DNA from: VXYL01 sp965203685
GTDB lineage: Bacteria > Pseudomonadota > Gammaproteobacteria > Pseudomonadales > Azotimanducaceae
Assembly: GCA_965203685.1 (NCBI GenBank)
Contig: OZ241908.1
Location: forward strand, 3,472,001 to 3,536,000
Direction: 5' to 3'
DNA: 64,000 nucleotides
The notes under the pieces were generated by a model. That model had not been told where the DNA came from. It did not search any database and saw only the letters and a program-made list of their open reading frames with translations. The translations under genes were made by a program, and so were the position numbers. Positions 42,203 through 51,417 of the stretch are shown here, piece after piece. Numbering within the stretch: position 1 is the stretch's first letter; each line of letters opens with the position of its first letter.

Positions 42203-43837
42203 TTGCACTTCAACCTCGCCACGGTCAACGAGGCCATTGCCGACGCCGTCCCGGACCGCGAAGCCATCGTTTTCCGGGATCGGCGCTTCACCTATCAGCA
42301 GTTCACCGAGCGGACCCGCCGGCTCGCCAACTTTCTCGCGGGCCAAGGGCTCGGACTGCACGCCGAGCGCGCCGACCTCAAGGACTGGGAATCGGGCCAG
42401 GACCACCTCGGCATCTACCTCTACAACGGCAACGAGTACCTCGAAGCCATGGTCGGTGCCTACAAGGCCCGCGTCGCCCCGTTCAACGTCAACTACCGCT
42501 ACGTCGACGAGGAGTTGATCTACCTGCTGAACGACGCCAAGACCCGCGCGCTCGTGTTCCACAGTTCTCTCGCCGACCACGTCGCCGCCGTTCGCGAACA
42601 GGTTCCAAGCCTCGAACTGCTGCTCCAGGTCAACGACGAGCCCCGCGACTTGCTCGATGGCGCGATCGAGTTCGAGAGTGCCTTGGCGGGGGCGAGCCCG
42701 GACAAGCCCGATCTCGAGTGGAGTCCCGACGACCTCTACATCATCTACACGGGCGGCACGACCGGCATGCCGAAAGGCGTCCTGTGGAAACACAGCGACA
42801 TCCTGATCGCGAGCCTGGGCGCGCGGCGTACCAACGGCCAAGTGATCGACAGCATGGACGGCTACATCGACCGTGCGACCGGCAGCCATCGCAAGACGCT
42901 GCCCGCGCCACCGTTCATGCACGGCGCCGGCCACTGGGCCGCGTTCCAGGCGTTCAACACCGGGAGCACAGTAGTCATCCAGGACGAGGTCAAGCGTTTC
43001 GACGCGCCGAGCGTCGTCGACATCATCGAGCGCGAGGGGGTGAACAACGTGCTGCTGGTGGGCGATGCGTTCGCGCGGCCGCTTCTCGACGCCCTACGCA
43101 CCAAGGGCTCGAAATGCCCCACCCTGCGCAACGTCATCACCGGCGGGGCCATCATGACCGCCAACATCAAGCGCGAACTCATCGAGACGCTCCCGCAGAT
43201 CAACATCATCGACAGCGCCGGGTCTTCCGAGACCGGCGGCCAGGCATCGCACACCAGCAACGCCAAGTCGGGTGCGGCCACTGGACGATTCACGCTGTCC
43301 GCCCACAACGCGGTGCTCAACGACGACCTGACCGAAACCCTCGAACCGGGCCACGACGGCTTGGGTTGGTGGGCGCGAGCCGGGAACATCCCGCTCGGCT
43401 ATCTCGGCGACGAGGACAAGACCAGGAAGACGTTCCCCGTCGTCGACGGCGTGCGTTACTCCGTCCCCGGCGACAAGGTTCGCCTGTTGCCGGACTTGAC
43501 ATTGGAACTTCACGGCCGCGAGTCGGTCACCATCAACTCCGGCGGCGAGAAGATCTTCGCCGAGGAAGTGGAGCAGGCCATCAAGCATCACCCGGACGTC
43601 TACGACGCCGTGGTCGCCGGTCGCCCCTCGGAGCGCTGGGGCAACGAGGTGGTCGCCATCGTGCAGTTCAAGGTGGGTAGTCGCGCCACCGAGCAGAGCC
43701 TGCTCGACGAGTGCGCGAAGCACATCGCCCGCTACAAGCTGCCCAAGGGCTTCGTATTCATCGACGAGATCCTGCGTAGCCCGAACGGCAAGGCGGACTA
43801 CCGCTGGGCTCGCGATCAAGTCACGCCAGCGGAGTAA
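42203..43837 (+). CDS. Fatty-acid/steroid-type acyl-CoA synthetase (AMP-forming)
   Basis: A 544-residue ANL-superfamily ligase that activates a carboxylic acid with ATP and CoA. The P-loop is YIIYTGGTTGMPKGVLW, the A5 region is DSAGSSETGGQASH, and the hinge/catalytic regions are LHGRESVTINSGGEKIFAEE and RSPNGKADYRWAR with the adenylating Lys. The TTG start precedes the conserved FNLATVNEAIADAVPDREA. It resembles FadD-type enzymes for side-chain acids. Together with the CoA-transferases, hydratases and SDR it indicates degradation of a CoA-linked acid. Confidence 0.9.
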   Translation: MHFNLATVNEAIADAVPDREAIVFRDRRFTYQQFTERTRRLANFLAGQGLGLHAERADLKDWESGQDHLGIYLYNGNEYLEAMVGAYKARVAPFNVNYRYVDEELIYLLNDAKTRALVFHSSLADHVAAVREQVPSLELLLQVNDEPRDLLDGAIEFESALAGASPDKPDLEWSPDDLYIIYTGGTTGMPKGVLWKHSDILIASLGARRTNGQVIDSMDGYIDRATGSHRKTLPAPPFMHGAGHWAAFQAFNTGSTVVIQDEVKRFDAPSVVDIIEREGVNNVLLVGDAFARPLLDALRTKGSKCPTLRNVITGGAIMTANIKRELIETLPQINIIDSAGSSETGGQASHTSNAKSGAATGRFTLSAHNAVLNDDLTETLEPGHDGLGWWARAGNIPLGYLGDEDKTRKTFPVVDGVRYSVPGDKVRLLPDLTLELHGRESVTINSGGEKIFAEEVEQAIKHHPDVYDAVVAGRPSERWGNEVVAIVQFKVGSRATEQSLLDECAKHIARYKLPKGFVFIDEILRSPNGKADYRWARDQVTPAE

Positions 43838-43842
43838 GGCGC

Positions 43843-44544
43843 ATGGTAAACGGCATCAAGGCCCTGACGTTCGACGTCGGCGGCAGCATCTTCGATTGGC
43901 AAACGGCGACCCGGGCGGCGGTTCGCGACTTGGCCCAGGAGCGTCAAGTCGAGGTGGACGACCGCGCATTCGCGTTCACGTGGCGCCGCCGCATGTTCGA
44001 GAAACTGGCCGAGGTCCGCCAGGGCAAGCTGCCGTGGCAGAACGCGGACGCATTGCATCGCGCCGTACTCGACGAGTTGTCGGCCCAGTATCCCGCGCTC
44101 GAACTGTCCGACGCCGACCGCGACGAGCTCAATACCGTCTGGCATCGACTCGGCGTCTGGGAAGACGTCCCCGAGTCCCTGCCCCGGCTGCGTGAACACT
44201 ACGTCGTGTCGATCCTCACCGTGCTGTCGCTCGCCATCGTCGTGGACAGTTCCAAGCACGCCGGCATCGATTGGGACGCCTACATCTCCTGCGAATTCCT
44301 AGGCGCCTACAAGCCCGATGCCGCCGCGTACCACGCCGCGGTTCGGCTGCTTGGGGTCAAACCGGGAGAAGCCATGATGGTGGCCGTGCATCCCGGGGAC
44401 CTCGCGGCGGCGCAACGGGCCGGGTTCAAGGCGGCCTACGTCAAGCCGAAACTCGAAGAGATGGGTAGTCGTGGCGAGACGTCCGGGTTCGAGATCCGCG
44501 CCGAGGACTACCGCGACCTCGCCGACCAGCTCTGTTCGGCATGA
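43843..44544 (+). CDS. HAD-superfamily (haloacid dehalogenase type II-like) hydrolase
   Basis: A 233-residue protein with the HAD motifs: KALTFDVGGSIFDWQT (motif I, nucleophile Asp), SILTVLSLAIV (motif II region), YKPDAAAYHAAVRLLGVKPG (motif III Lys) and VAVHPGDLAAAQRAGF (motif IV). In motif I the usual DxYGTLFD is DVGGSIFD, and motif IV has HPGD where dehalogenases have S-x-x-xWD. Activity may therefore differ from 2-haloacid dehalogenation. It overlaps the SDR gene by 4 bases and follows the ligase by 5. Confidence 0.82.
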   Translation: MVNGIKALTFDVGGSIFDWQTATRAAVRDLAQERQVEVDDRAFAFTWRRRMFEKLAEVRQGKLPWQNADALHRAVLDELSAQYPALELSDADRDELNTVWHRLGVWEDVPESLPRLREHYVVSILTVLSLAIVVDSSKHAGIDWDAYISCEFLGAYKPDAAAYHAAVRLLGVKPGEAMMVAVHPGDLAAAQRAGFKAAYVKPKLEEMGSRGETSGFEIRAEDYRDLADQLCSA

Positions 44545-45362
44545 GCGGAAGGCTCGAAGGCCACGTTTCGGTCATCACCGGTGCCGCCACCGGCATGGGT
44601 GCGGCCGCGGCACGGCGCTTCGTTGGCGAAGGCGCGCGCGTCGTCATCGCGGATCTCAAGGTCGACGAAGGCCAAGCGCTCGCTGACGAGCTAGGCGATG
44701 CATGCGTGTTCTCGCGCGTGGACGTGACCCAGGAGGACCAGGTCGAGGGCGTGGTGGACTTGGCGGTCGAGACCTGGGGCCGACTCGACTCCATGTACAA
44801 CAACGCCGGCTTCGGTGGCGCGCTCGGGCCGATCACCGAGACCACCGAGGATGACTACAACATCACCATGGACGTCTTGCTGAAGAGCGTCTTCTTCGGC
44901 ATCAAGCACGCCGGTCCCGTGATGCAGCGGCAACGATCCGGTTCGATCGTCAACACCGCCTCCATCGCCGGCATGGAAGCCGGTTGGGGACCGCACCTCT
45001 ACAGCACCGCGAAGGCAGCGGTCATCGCGCTGACGCGCACCACGGCGGTCGAACTCGCCGAGCACGACGTGCGCATCAACGCGATCTGCCCCGGCGTGAT
45101 CGCGACGCCATTGGCCATGGGGCGCCAAGAGCGCGATGCCTTCGACGAGGACATGGCCGATGCGCAGCCGCTCGGGCGGGTCGGCGAGCCCGAAGAGATC
45201 GCCAACCTGGCGTTGTGGCTGGTCAGCGACGAGTCACGGTTCGCAACGGGACAAGCCTTCATCCTCGACGGCGGCATGACCCTGGGACGACCGTGGCGCA
45301 AGCAGCCGGGGTGGCTCAAGCGACATCGTCCAATCACGGTGTACCGGCCACCGGGGCGGTGA
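44541..45362 (+). CDS. Short-chain dehydrogenase/reductase
   Basis: A 273-residue classical SDR. The cofactor motif is VSVITGAATGMGAAAARRF (TGxxxGxG), followed by the NNAG motif in SMYNNAGFGG, the catalytic Ser in IVNTASIAGME, and the Tyr-x3-Lys in LYSTAKAAVIAL. Asp after the second strand (VVIADLKVDEG) favours NAD over NADP. PGVIATPLAM completes the fold. The C-terminal extension PWRKQPGWLKRHR is basic. The start overlaps the HAD gene stop. Substrate is likely an alcohol in the same pathway. Confidence 0.9.
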   Translation: MSGRLEGHVSVITGAATGMGAAAARRFVGEGARVVIADLKVDEGQALADELGDACVFSRVDVTQEDQVEGVVDLAVETWGRLDSMYNNAGFGGALGPITETTEDDYNITMDVLLKSVFFGIKHAGPVMQRQRSGSIVNTASIAGMEAGWGPHLYSTAKAAVIALTRTTAVELAEHDVRINAICPGVIATPLAMGRQERDAFDEDMADAQPLGRVGEPEEIANLALWLVSDESRFATGQAFILDGGMTLGRPWRKQPGWLKRHRPITVYRPPGR

Positions 45363-45367
45363 CACAG

Positions 45368-45904
45368 ATGCGCCGAACTGTCCTCGTTCTGGCCGTGATC
45401 GGCTCGTTCAGCATCGTCGTACATGGCGAGCAAGCGCAGGAACCTGAAGCCGACGAGCAGGACGCGATAGCCGAGCCCGCGCCCATCGACCTCGACGAGA
45501 TTCTCAACAACCCTCTGTCCGAGAGCGACTACCGCGAGCAGAAGAAGTGCCTTCGGATCCGCGACGTCGACGACGTCGAAGTCCTCGACGAAACGCTCGT
45601 CCTGTTCCATGGCCGCCGAGGCGAGCTATGGCTGAACCAACTCTCCTCGCAATGCTATGGGCTCGAGCAGGAGATGATCCTGCGGTTCAAGGCCTACGCG
45701 GGCACTTACTGTCGACTCGATCCGTTCCGCGGCACACCGTACTTCAGCAGGGTCGCGATCACGGCGGAGTGCCGCCTCGGGGACTTCGAGCCCGTTGACG
45801 ATCTCCAGGTCGAGGCGCTCCGCGTTGCCGTCGCCGAACGGCAGCAGGTCAGCGACATGGCGAAGGAGTCCCGGCGCCAAGCGCGGCGCCAGAGCAAGGA
45901 CTGA
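45368..45904 (+). CDS. Exported DUF6491-like protein
   Basis: A 178-residue protein with a signal peptide (RRTVLVLAVIGSFSIVVHG). The mature part is acidic, then ECLRIRDVDDVEVLDETL-type sequence (here KKCLRIRDVDDVEVLDE), FHGRRGELWLNQLSSQCYGL and AYAGTYCRLDPF. The three Cys and the LNxLxxxCxGL motif fit DUF6491, a small periplasmic family seen mainly in gammaproteobacteria. The C-terminus is a basic helical tail (KESRRQARRQSKD). It ends one base before the convergent aldolase gene. Confidence 0.65.
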   Translation: MRRTVLVLAVIGSFSIVVHGEQAQEPEADEQDAIAEPAPIDLDEILNNPLSESDYREQKKCLRIRDVDDVEVLDETLVLFHGRRGELWLNQLSSQCYGLEQEMILRFKAYAGTYCRLDPFRGTPYFSRVAITAECRLGDFEPVDDLQVEALRVAVAERQQVSDMAKESRRQARRQSKD

Positions 45905-45905
45905 G

Positions 45906-46658
45906 CTAACGCTCCGTACCCTCGGTCGGCGCCACGGTCTCCTCGCTCTTCAGGAACTCGCGGGCGCCGCGCGAGATCATCGCCGGCGCGCTCGGCGCCT
46001 GGAAGAAGCTGAACCCTTCCCGCGTTCGCCACTGCAGCGGTCCACCGACCTTGCGTCCCGCGTTCAGCGTCTCGTCGCGGATGCGCGTGATCATCTCCTC
46101 GTAGGCGGGCTCGCCTTGGCGGTGCCCGGAGAAACTGCTCAGGTCCGTGGCAGCCGAGAACACCACGTCGACGCCGGGCACGGATGCGATCTCGGTCGCA
46201 TTCTCGACCCCGGCCGGCGACTCGATCATCGCCACTAAGGCGATGTTGTCGTTGGCTTCAGCACGGTAGCTGCCGCCGTAGAGCGCCCCGTACTGACCAC
46301 CGCCCAAGCTGCGTGCGCCAGCCGGCGGGTACTTCATGAAGTGTGCGGCCGCCTTGATCTTCTCCACCTCGACGACCATCGGCACGATGATGCCGAGAGC
46401 ACCGATGTCCGTAGCCTTCTGGATATCCCCCTCGGTGGCGTCGGGCACCCGGATGAACGGCACGGCGGGCAGATCCCGCCCGGCCCAGATCATCCGCGCG
46501 ACCTCCTGGTACGACAGCGGGCTGTGCTGCATCTCGATCCACAGGAAGTCGAACCCGGCGCGTGCCATCGCGCAGTAGATGTCCGGATCGGGCGTGTCGA
46601 TGGTGCCGCCGATCACCTGTTGGCCGGCGGCGAGTTTCTCTTTGACGGTGTTGCGCAT
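45906..46658 (-). CDS. HpcH/HpaI aldolase family protein
   Basis: A 250-residue TIM-barrel class II aldolase. MRNTVKEKLAAGQQVIGGTI, the region FLWIEMQHSPLSYQEVARM and VPMVVEVEKIKAAAHFMKYP are typical; the metal Glu is in VAMIESPAGVEN and Asp in GVDVVFSAATDLS. Such enzymes split 2-keto-4-hydroxy acids to pyruvate and an aldehyde. The start at 46658 is taken because the preceding 11 codons are non-conserved. Divergent from the phosphatase gene and convergent with the run from 35 kb. Confidence 0.87.
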   Translation of the reverse strand: MRNTVKEKLAAGQQVIGGTIDTPDPDIYCAMARAGFDFLWIEMQHSPLSYQEVARMIWAGRDLPAVPFIRVPDATEGDIQKATDIGALGIIVPMVVEVEKIKAAAHFMKYPPAGARSLGGGQYGALYGGSYRAEANDNIALVAMIESPAGVENATEIASVPGVDVVFSAATDLSSFSGHRQGEPAYEEMITRIRDETLNAGRKVGGPLQWRTREGFSFFQAPSAPAMISRGAREFLKSEETVAPTEGTER

Positions 46659-46774
46659 TCGTGTTCCCAGTGCAGTGAGCCGGTGAAGCATACGCTGAAA
46701 CGGGTACCCGTCGTCGCTGAGGCCAATGACGTGGCATGCTCAGGTCTCGCGGTCTGCGTAGATGGGGAGGACTG

Positions 46775-48430
46775 ATGGCGGACTGGAACCGGCGACGGGT
46801 CTTGCGCGCCAGCGGCGCGACGGCGGCCTTGGCGCTAGTACCCATGGGCCGCTCGTCGGCGGCCGAGCGAGCCGACGACGGCTGGCGCCAGGGCGACCTC
46901 AAGCATCTCGTGCCCGCGGCCAATCACGACCGCTTCCTGGTCAAGTGCTCCTTTCGCTCGTCGCGGCCAGCGCCCGTGCTTGCAGTGGGCGATCTGCGCG
47001 TGAATGCCCGGATGACCGACTCCGAGGGACGGTACTTCGCCTTCGATGTCCGCGGCCTCAAGCCGGACACTGCATACACGCTACGGCTCATGGACGGCCA
47101 AGCGGCGCTCACCGACCCGTGGCCCCTCAAGACCTATCCGGCGCCGGACGCGCTGCCCGAGTCGGTGCGCCTGCTGGCGTACACCTGTGCCGGGGGCTAT
47201 CCCGCGTACCCCGGCGACGTCCAGCCGTTTCTGTCGCTTACCGTGCGCCGCCGGCTGCTCAGGCGAGCCCTGTCATTCGCTCCCGATGCGGCCATCGCCA
47301 TCGGCGATCACATCTACTGGGATCAGCGCACCCAGCTTGAGTCGGCTCGCGAAGACGTCCGCGAACGAGCCCACGCCTGGTACACGTCCCGCGGCATGCT
47401 CGCCCCCAGTCTCCCGGCCAAGAGCACGGTGAACGAAGCCGCCATCAAGAACGCCGTCGAGCCGCAATTCGCGGACCTCTACGGGGTCATGCTGCGCTCC
47501 ACGCCGAGCTACTTCGTCTGCGACGACCACGACTACTTCGAGAACGACGAGGCGACCGATCGGTTCGTCACGCTGCCGCCCCACGCGTACCAACTGTCCT
47601 TCGCGCGATTTACGCGAGAGTTGTTCATGCCCGAGTTCCTGCCGGATCCAGACCGGCCGGTGCTGATGTCCGGCTCGGGTGCCGGCGATCGGGGCCCCGG
47701 GATCTCGGAAAGTTTCGGCACGTTCCGGTACGGGGACCTCGCCGAGGCACTCATCTACGACTGCGCCCGGTTCCTGAGCTTGAAGGGAGATGTCGCCGGC
47801 CTCGTGCCGCCCGAGGCAGAGGCGTGGCTACGAGCGCGTACCGCCGACCAGCGCGTCCGGCACGTTTTTCACGTGCCATCCCACCCGTTCGGCTGGACGG
47901 CCGGTAAGTGGCGCGAGTGGTATCCCGATGTCGCCGATACCGGCGAGGGGGACACCGCCGTTGCGCAGATGCGCCCGAGCGGTGAGGAGACGTTCCGGCT
48001 GACCACGGCGCGCCGCAAGTTCTTCTGGCAGCGCGGCTGGTTCCTGCAGCATCAACGGCTCCTCGCAGCCCTCGGCGGGCAGACCGAGCGTGCCGGCATG
48101 GTCCTATCCGGCGACTTGCACGCCACCGGCCACATCTGCATCCGCCGCAGTCAGGACCTGGCGCTGCCGAACCCCGTCCACGCCATCCTGACGGGCCCCT
48201 TGGGCACAGGCGTCGGCTGGCCCTCCCGTGCCCGAGGCACGCCGCCGCTGATCGCCACCGGGATGGAAGCGGAGGACGTGGCGAGCGTTCGCGAAAAGAA
48301 CGGCTTCGCGCTCCTCGACATCGATCCCGGATCCGTCACAGTCCGGCTATTCGAGTGGCGACGCGGCGAACCCGAAGACGCCATCGACACGCTCGAGCCC
48401 TACCACGTGCACACCATCCGCCGCGCGTAG
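46775..48430 (+). CDS. PhoD-like metallophosphatase, Tat-exported
   Basis: A 551-residue protein. The N-terminus WNRRRVLRASGATAALALVP is a Tat-type signal; GGGGAGG lies before the ATG at 46775. A fibronectin-like N-terminal domain leads to the metallophosphatase core: AIAIGDHIYWDQR, YFVCDDHDYFENDEATD and MVLSGDLHATGHICI supply the metal-binding Asp, His and Asn-like positions of PhoD enzymes. It probably acts in the periplasm on phosphodiesters or phosphomonoesters. Substrate not determinable. Confidence 0.82.
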   Translation: MADWNRRRVLRASGATAALALVPMGRSSAAERADDGWRQGDLKHLVPAANHDRFLVKCSFRSSRPAPVLAVGDLRVNARMTDSEGRYFAFDVRGLKPDTAYTLRLMDGQAALTDPWPLKTYPAPDALPESVRLLAYTCAGGYPAYPGDVQPFLSLTVRRRLLRRALSFAPDAAIAIGDHIYWDQRTQLESAREDVRERAHAWYTSRGMLAPSLPAKSTVNEAAIKNAVEPQFADLYGVMLRSTPSYFVCDDHDYFENDEATDRFVTLPPHAYQLSFARFTRELFMPEFLPDPDRPVLMSGSGAGDRGPGISESFGTFRYGDLAEALIYDCARFLSLKGDVAGLVPPEAEAWLRARTADQRVRHVFHVPSHPFGWTAGKWREWYPDVADTGEGDTAVAQMRPSGEETFRLTTARRKFFWQRGWFLQHQRLLAALGGQTERAGMVLSGDLHATGHICIRRSQDLALPNPVHAILTGPLGTGVGWPSRARGTPPLIATGMEAEDVASVREKNGFALLDIDPGSVTVRLFEWRRGEPEDAIDTLEPYHVHTIRRA

Positions 48431-48482
48431 ACCCGGCGGGCGTCGGCGTTAGAATCGCGCCAACCCCGCCGCCGGCCCCACC

Positions 48483-49634
48483 ATGCCCTATATCGCCGAC
48501 CGCGTTGTCCACGACGCGGACTCCCACACCATGGAACTTGCCCATTGGCTGGACGACTTCGCCGAGAACCGCGTACGCGACGCGTTCAACGCCCGTTTCG
48601 GCGCCCGGTACGCCGCAACGCTTGCCGAGACCGTCGCACGTCACGATGACCCCGCCTACCGAGCCGCCAACGCCGACGAGATCATGTTGCGCAAGAACCA
48701 CGCCGCAACGGGATCGTTCCGCCGGGAAGACCGCAGCGAGGCGTTGGACCTCATCGGTGTCGCCAGCCAGCTTGTATTCCCGACCTCGCCCAACGTTTGG
48801 CTCGAGGAGTTGGAGCACGGCGACGACCTCGACCTGCTCTACGGTGCCGCGTCCGCAACGAATCGCGCCCAGGTCGCCTTCTGTTCAGTGGATGCCCGCC
48901 TGCTGCCCGTCGGCTACGTGCCACTTGCCGATCTTGACCGCGCTCCGAAGGTCGCGTCCGAGGCCATCGACCTTGGAATCAAGGCGCTCCTCGTGCCGTG
49001 GCTCTGTCCCAAGCACCACGCCACCAGCCACGTCGCCCTCGACGCGGTCTGGTCGCAGGCGGCCGATGCCGGACTCCCTGTTCTTTTTCATGTCGGCGCT
49101 GCGGACCGCGTACTCCCGCGTGCCCACAAGAACAACGGCCTGCCGGCGGTTCCCGACTTCCACGGCGGCGAGGAGAACTTCCGCTCGATCTCCTATATGG
49201 CGATCCCGCACGGCCCCATGCAGGCGCTGTCTATGCTGATCCTCGACGGCGTCCTCGACCGCTTCGAGACGCTCAAGGTCGGCGTCATCGAACTCGGCGC
49301 ACTCTGGGTGCCAAGCTTCATGCGCCAACTCGACGCCGCCCTCGAGGCCTTCGGACGCCATGAGACGCGACTCCAGCAACTCAAGCTGAAGCCGAGCGAG
49401 TACATCACGCGCCAGGTGCGCGTCACGCCCTACCCCACGGAGCCGACAGCCTGGATCGTCGAACAGTCCGCGCCGGGGATTTGCATGTTCTCGTCGGACT
49501 ATCCGCACGTGGAAGGGGGTCGGAATCCATACGGGCGGTTTGATCGGTCGACGGCGACGTTGTCGGATGGGGACCGGGATCGGTTCTTTCGCGGGAACTT
49601 CGAGGATTTGATGGGGCTTGGGTTTCCGGAGTAG
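48483..49634 (+). CDS. Amidohydrolase-2 family protein
   Basis: A 383-residue paralogue of the intron-interrupted gene at 36303: VVHDADSHTMELAHWLDD, GLPVLFHVGAADRV, VIELGALWVPSFMRQLD and MFSSDYPHVEGGRNPYGRF. Its intact C-terminus FFRGNFEDLMGLGFPE shows what the natural end looks like. The metal ligands (His in ADSH, His in FHVG, Asp in SSDYPH) are all present. The intron target is not conserved here (AACTTCGAGGATTTGATG instead of AACTTCCGTGATCTCTAT). Monocistronic or first of a small unit. Confidence 0.87.
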   Translation: MPYIADRVVHDADSHTMELAHWLDDFAENRVRDAFNARFGARYAATLAETVARHDDPAYRAANADEIMLRKNHAATGSFRREDRSEALDLIGVASQLVFPTSPNVWLEELEHGDDLDLLYGAASATNRAQVAFCSVDARLLPVGYVPLADLDRAPKVASEAIDLGIKALLVPWLCPKHHATSHVALDAVWSQAADAGLPVLFHVGAADRVLPRAHKNNGLPAVPDFHGGEENFRSISYMAIPHGPMQALSMLILDGVLDRFETLKVGVIELGALWVPSFMRQLDAALEAFGRHETRLQQLKLKPSEYITRQVRVTPYPTEPTAWIVEQSAPGICMFSSDYPHVEGGRNPYGRFDRSTATLSDGDRDRFFRGNFEDLMGLGFPE

Positions 49635-49717
49635 GAGCGGAGCGCTCGGCGCCAGCGCGACCAAAAGCGCAAGCAGGGCCGAATGAACAAGGGCAAGAGG
49701 GGACCGGGGCGCAACTG

Positions 49718-50299
49718 ATGAACGCGATCCGACGCCAACTCGAAAAGGCGCTCGACAACGGCTGCCTGGTGGCGCTCTATCGCGACCCCACCGACTGGTC
49801 CAAGTGTCAAGTCGGGTTCGTTGACGAGGTCACCTCGGATGCCGTGCGGATCAGGTCCGTGACCAGTCGCGGAGACGTGATCGGGTACGAGGTGCACGGC
49901 CTTTCAGCGATCAAGGGCGTAGGCCTCGATGACGGTGCCCACGACTACCTAGACAAGGTCTCACGGCTAATAGGGATGCGCGGACGGATCACATCTGGTC
50001 CCGAGCCCTGTTCTTGTAGCATCCGGGACTCGCTCCGGGACGCGATGGCGAACAATAGGATCGTGACCGTGATCTACTCCCAAGGCGAGGGCGACGCGTT
50101 GTGCGGCCTGATGCGCGCAATGACGGAAAGCACCGTCGTCATGCAGACGGTGGACCAGTTCGGCGAGGATGACGGCCTAGTTACAGCGTCTCTCGATGGC
50201 GTCACTGCTGTCCATTATGGGACCGAGGACGAGCAGATCCTCGACTATCTGAGGGCGAGCTACGCCGCGTCCGACGAAGTGGAGCGCGGCGGGGTGTGA
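49718..50299 (+). CDS. Protein with two tandem copies of a small beta-rich domain
   Basis: A 193-residue protein of unrecognised family. Residues about 5-85 and 103-180 align with each other: LEKALDNGCLVALYRDP with LRDAMANNRIVTVIYSQG, and GYEVHGLSAIKGVGLDDGAH with LVTASLDGVTAVHYGTEDE. Each copy starts with a helix and continues with about five strands, an Sm-like or WYL-like small-barrel layout. The linker contains two Cys (EPCSCSIRDS). No signal or membrane segment. A regulatory or nucleic-acid-binding role is plausible but not shown. Confidence 0.55.
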   Translation: MNAIRRQLEKALDNGCLVALYRDPTDWSKCQVGFVDEVTSDAVRIRSVTSRGDVIGYEVHGLSAIKGVGLDDGAHDYLDKVSRLIGMRGRITSGPEPCSCSIRDSLRDAMANNRIVTVIYSQGEGDALCGLMRAMTESTVVMQTVDQFGEDDGLVTASLDGVTAVHYGTEDEQILDYLRASYAASDEVERGGV

Positions 50300-50511
50300 A
50301 CGTGTGACTCCCGAAGCCGTTCCGGTGTTTGGCCGAGAGCGCAGTTTTTTCGGTTGCCAGCAATGTGCACAGGCGTGACCCCGCTGACACGGGCAGCATG
50401 CCGACACCAGTCCGCGCGAAACCCATCAACGACACGCAGGGGAGGGTCAGTCTTCCGGTGTCGCCACCGGCTCAGTTTCGATGTCGCTTGACACTTGCCA
50501 TTGACAAGAGC

Positions 50512-51417
50512 TCAACGGGAGAGCGTATGAGCCACCCGAAAGCCGGTGAAGAAATCCTTGAACCCCGCATTGAATCCCTGACGCCAAGCCGCCCGGATAC
50601 CGGTTGGGTCGTTGTTCCAAGAACCGCCACGCAGAACCCGCCGCGTGCAGCCCGTGGCGACCCACGCGGATCCGTCCGACGGAGCCCTGCGGTACCCCGG
50701 ATTCCAGCAATCCTCGACCCACTCCCAGACATTGCCATGCATGTCGAACAAGCCCCATGCGTTGGGCGTAAACGACCCTACGGGCGTGGTCCGACCCCGC
50801 TCGAGTCCACAGCCGCGACAGTTGGCGCGCCCTGTGCCGACATCGTTGCCCCAGCTGTAAGCGGTAAGCGAGCCCGCCCGCGCCGCGTACTCCCACTCGG
50901 CTTCGGTAGGTAGCCGATATGTTCTGCCGGCTTGGACAGACAACCAGCGCGTGTAGTCCTTGGCAGCCTTCCAAGATACCCAGATTGCGGGCTGATCACC
51001 TCGACCCCACCCCTCATCGAACGGCACCTCCACACGGGTTGCCGTCACAAAACGATCGTATTCCGCAAACGTAACCTCATGCGTGGAAATCGCGAACTCC
51101 GCCACTCTTACTTGGTGGACGGGACGCTCGAACGAGAAGCAAGATAGGCGCGACACACAGCCCATCTGAAAGGATCCGCCTTCTATCACGACCATGTTCG
51201 GACCCAGACCACCTGTTCGAAGAGTGTCCCGAAACTCGCTGCTTGTGGACAGGGCGTCCGAGGAGTTTCCTGTCGGTAGATTCGAGTCCCGGGAATCTGC
51301 AGCTACCGCAGAAGGAACGGCAGCGGTAGCTGCCCATAGGAGCAAGAGGGCGCGACTCGGCAGCCAGCGCGGGTTCCGTTCCGCGAGGTCCGACCGCGAC
51401 AACAACAACGGATTCAA
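50512..51417 (-). CDS. SUMF1/formylglycine-generating-enzyme-like exported protein
   Basis: A 301-residue protein from a TTG overlapping the upstream stop (TTGA). The signal peptide is LPSRALLLLWAATAAVPSAV. The SUMF1 fold is clear: MVVIEGGSFQMGCVSR, FAISTHEVTFAEYDRF, YRLPTEAEWEYAARAG, LFDMHGNVWEWVEDCW, RRVLRGGSWNNDP and FFTGFRVA. The paired active-site Cys of true formylglycine-generating enzymes, normally just after RGGSW, is missing (NNDPTGIRAAW), so sulfatase activation is unlikely. Such proteins often act as structural or sensory domains. Confidence 0.8.
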   Translation of the reverse strand: MNPLLLSRSDLAERNPRWLPSRALLLLWAATAAVPSAVAADSRDSNLPTGNSSDALSTSSEFRDTLRTGGLGPNMVVIEGGSFQMGCVSRLSCFSFERPVHQVRVAEFAISTHEVTFAEYDRFVTATRVEVPFDEGWGRGDQPAIWVSWKAAKDYTRWLSVQAGRTYRLPTEAEWEYAARAGSLTAYSWGNDVGTGRANCRGCGLERGRTTPVGSFTPNAWGLFDMHGNVWEWVEDCWNPGYRRAPSDGSAWVATGCTRRVLRGGSWNNDPTGIRAAWRQGFNAGFKDFFTGFRVAHTLSR

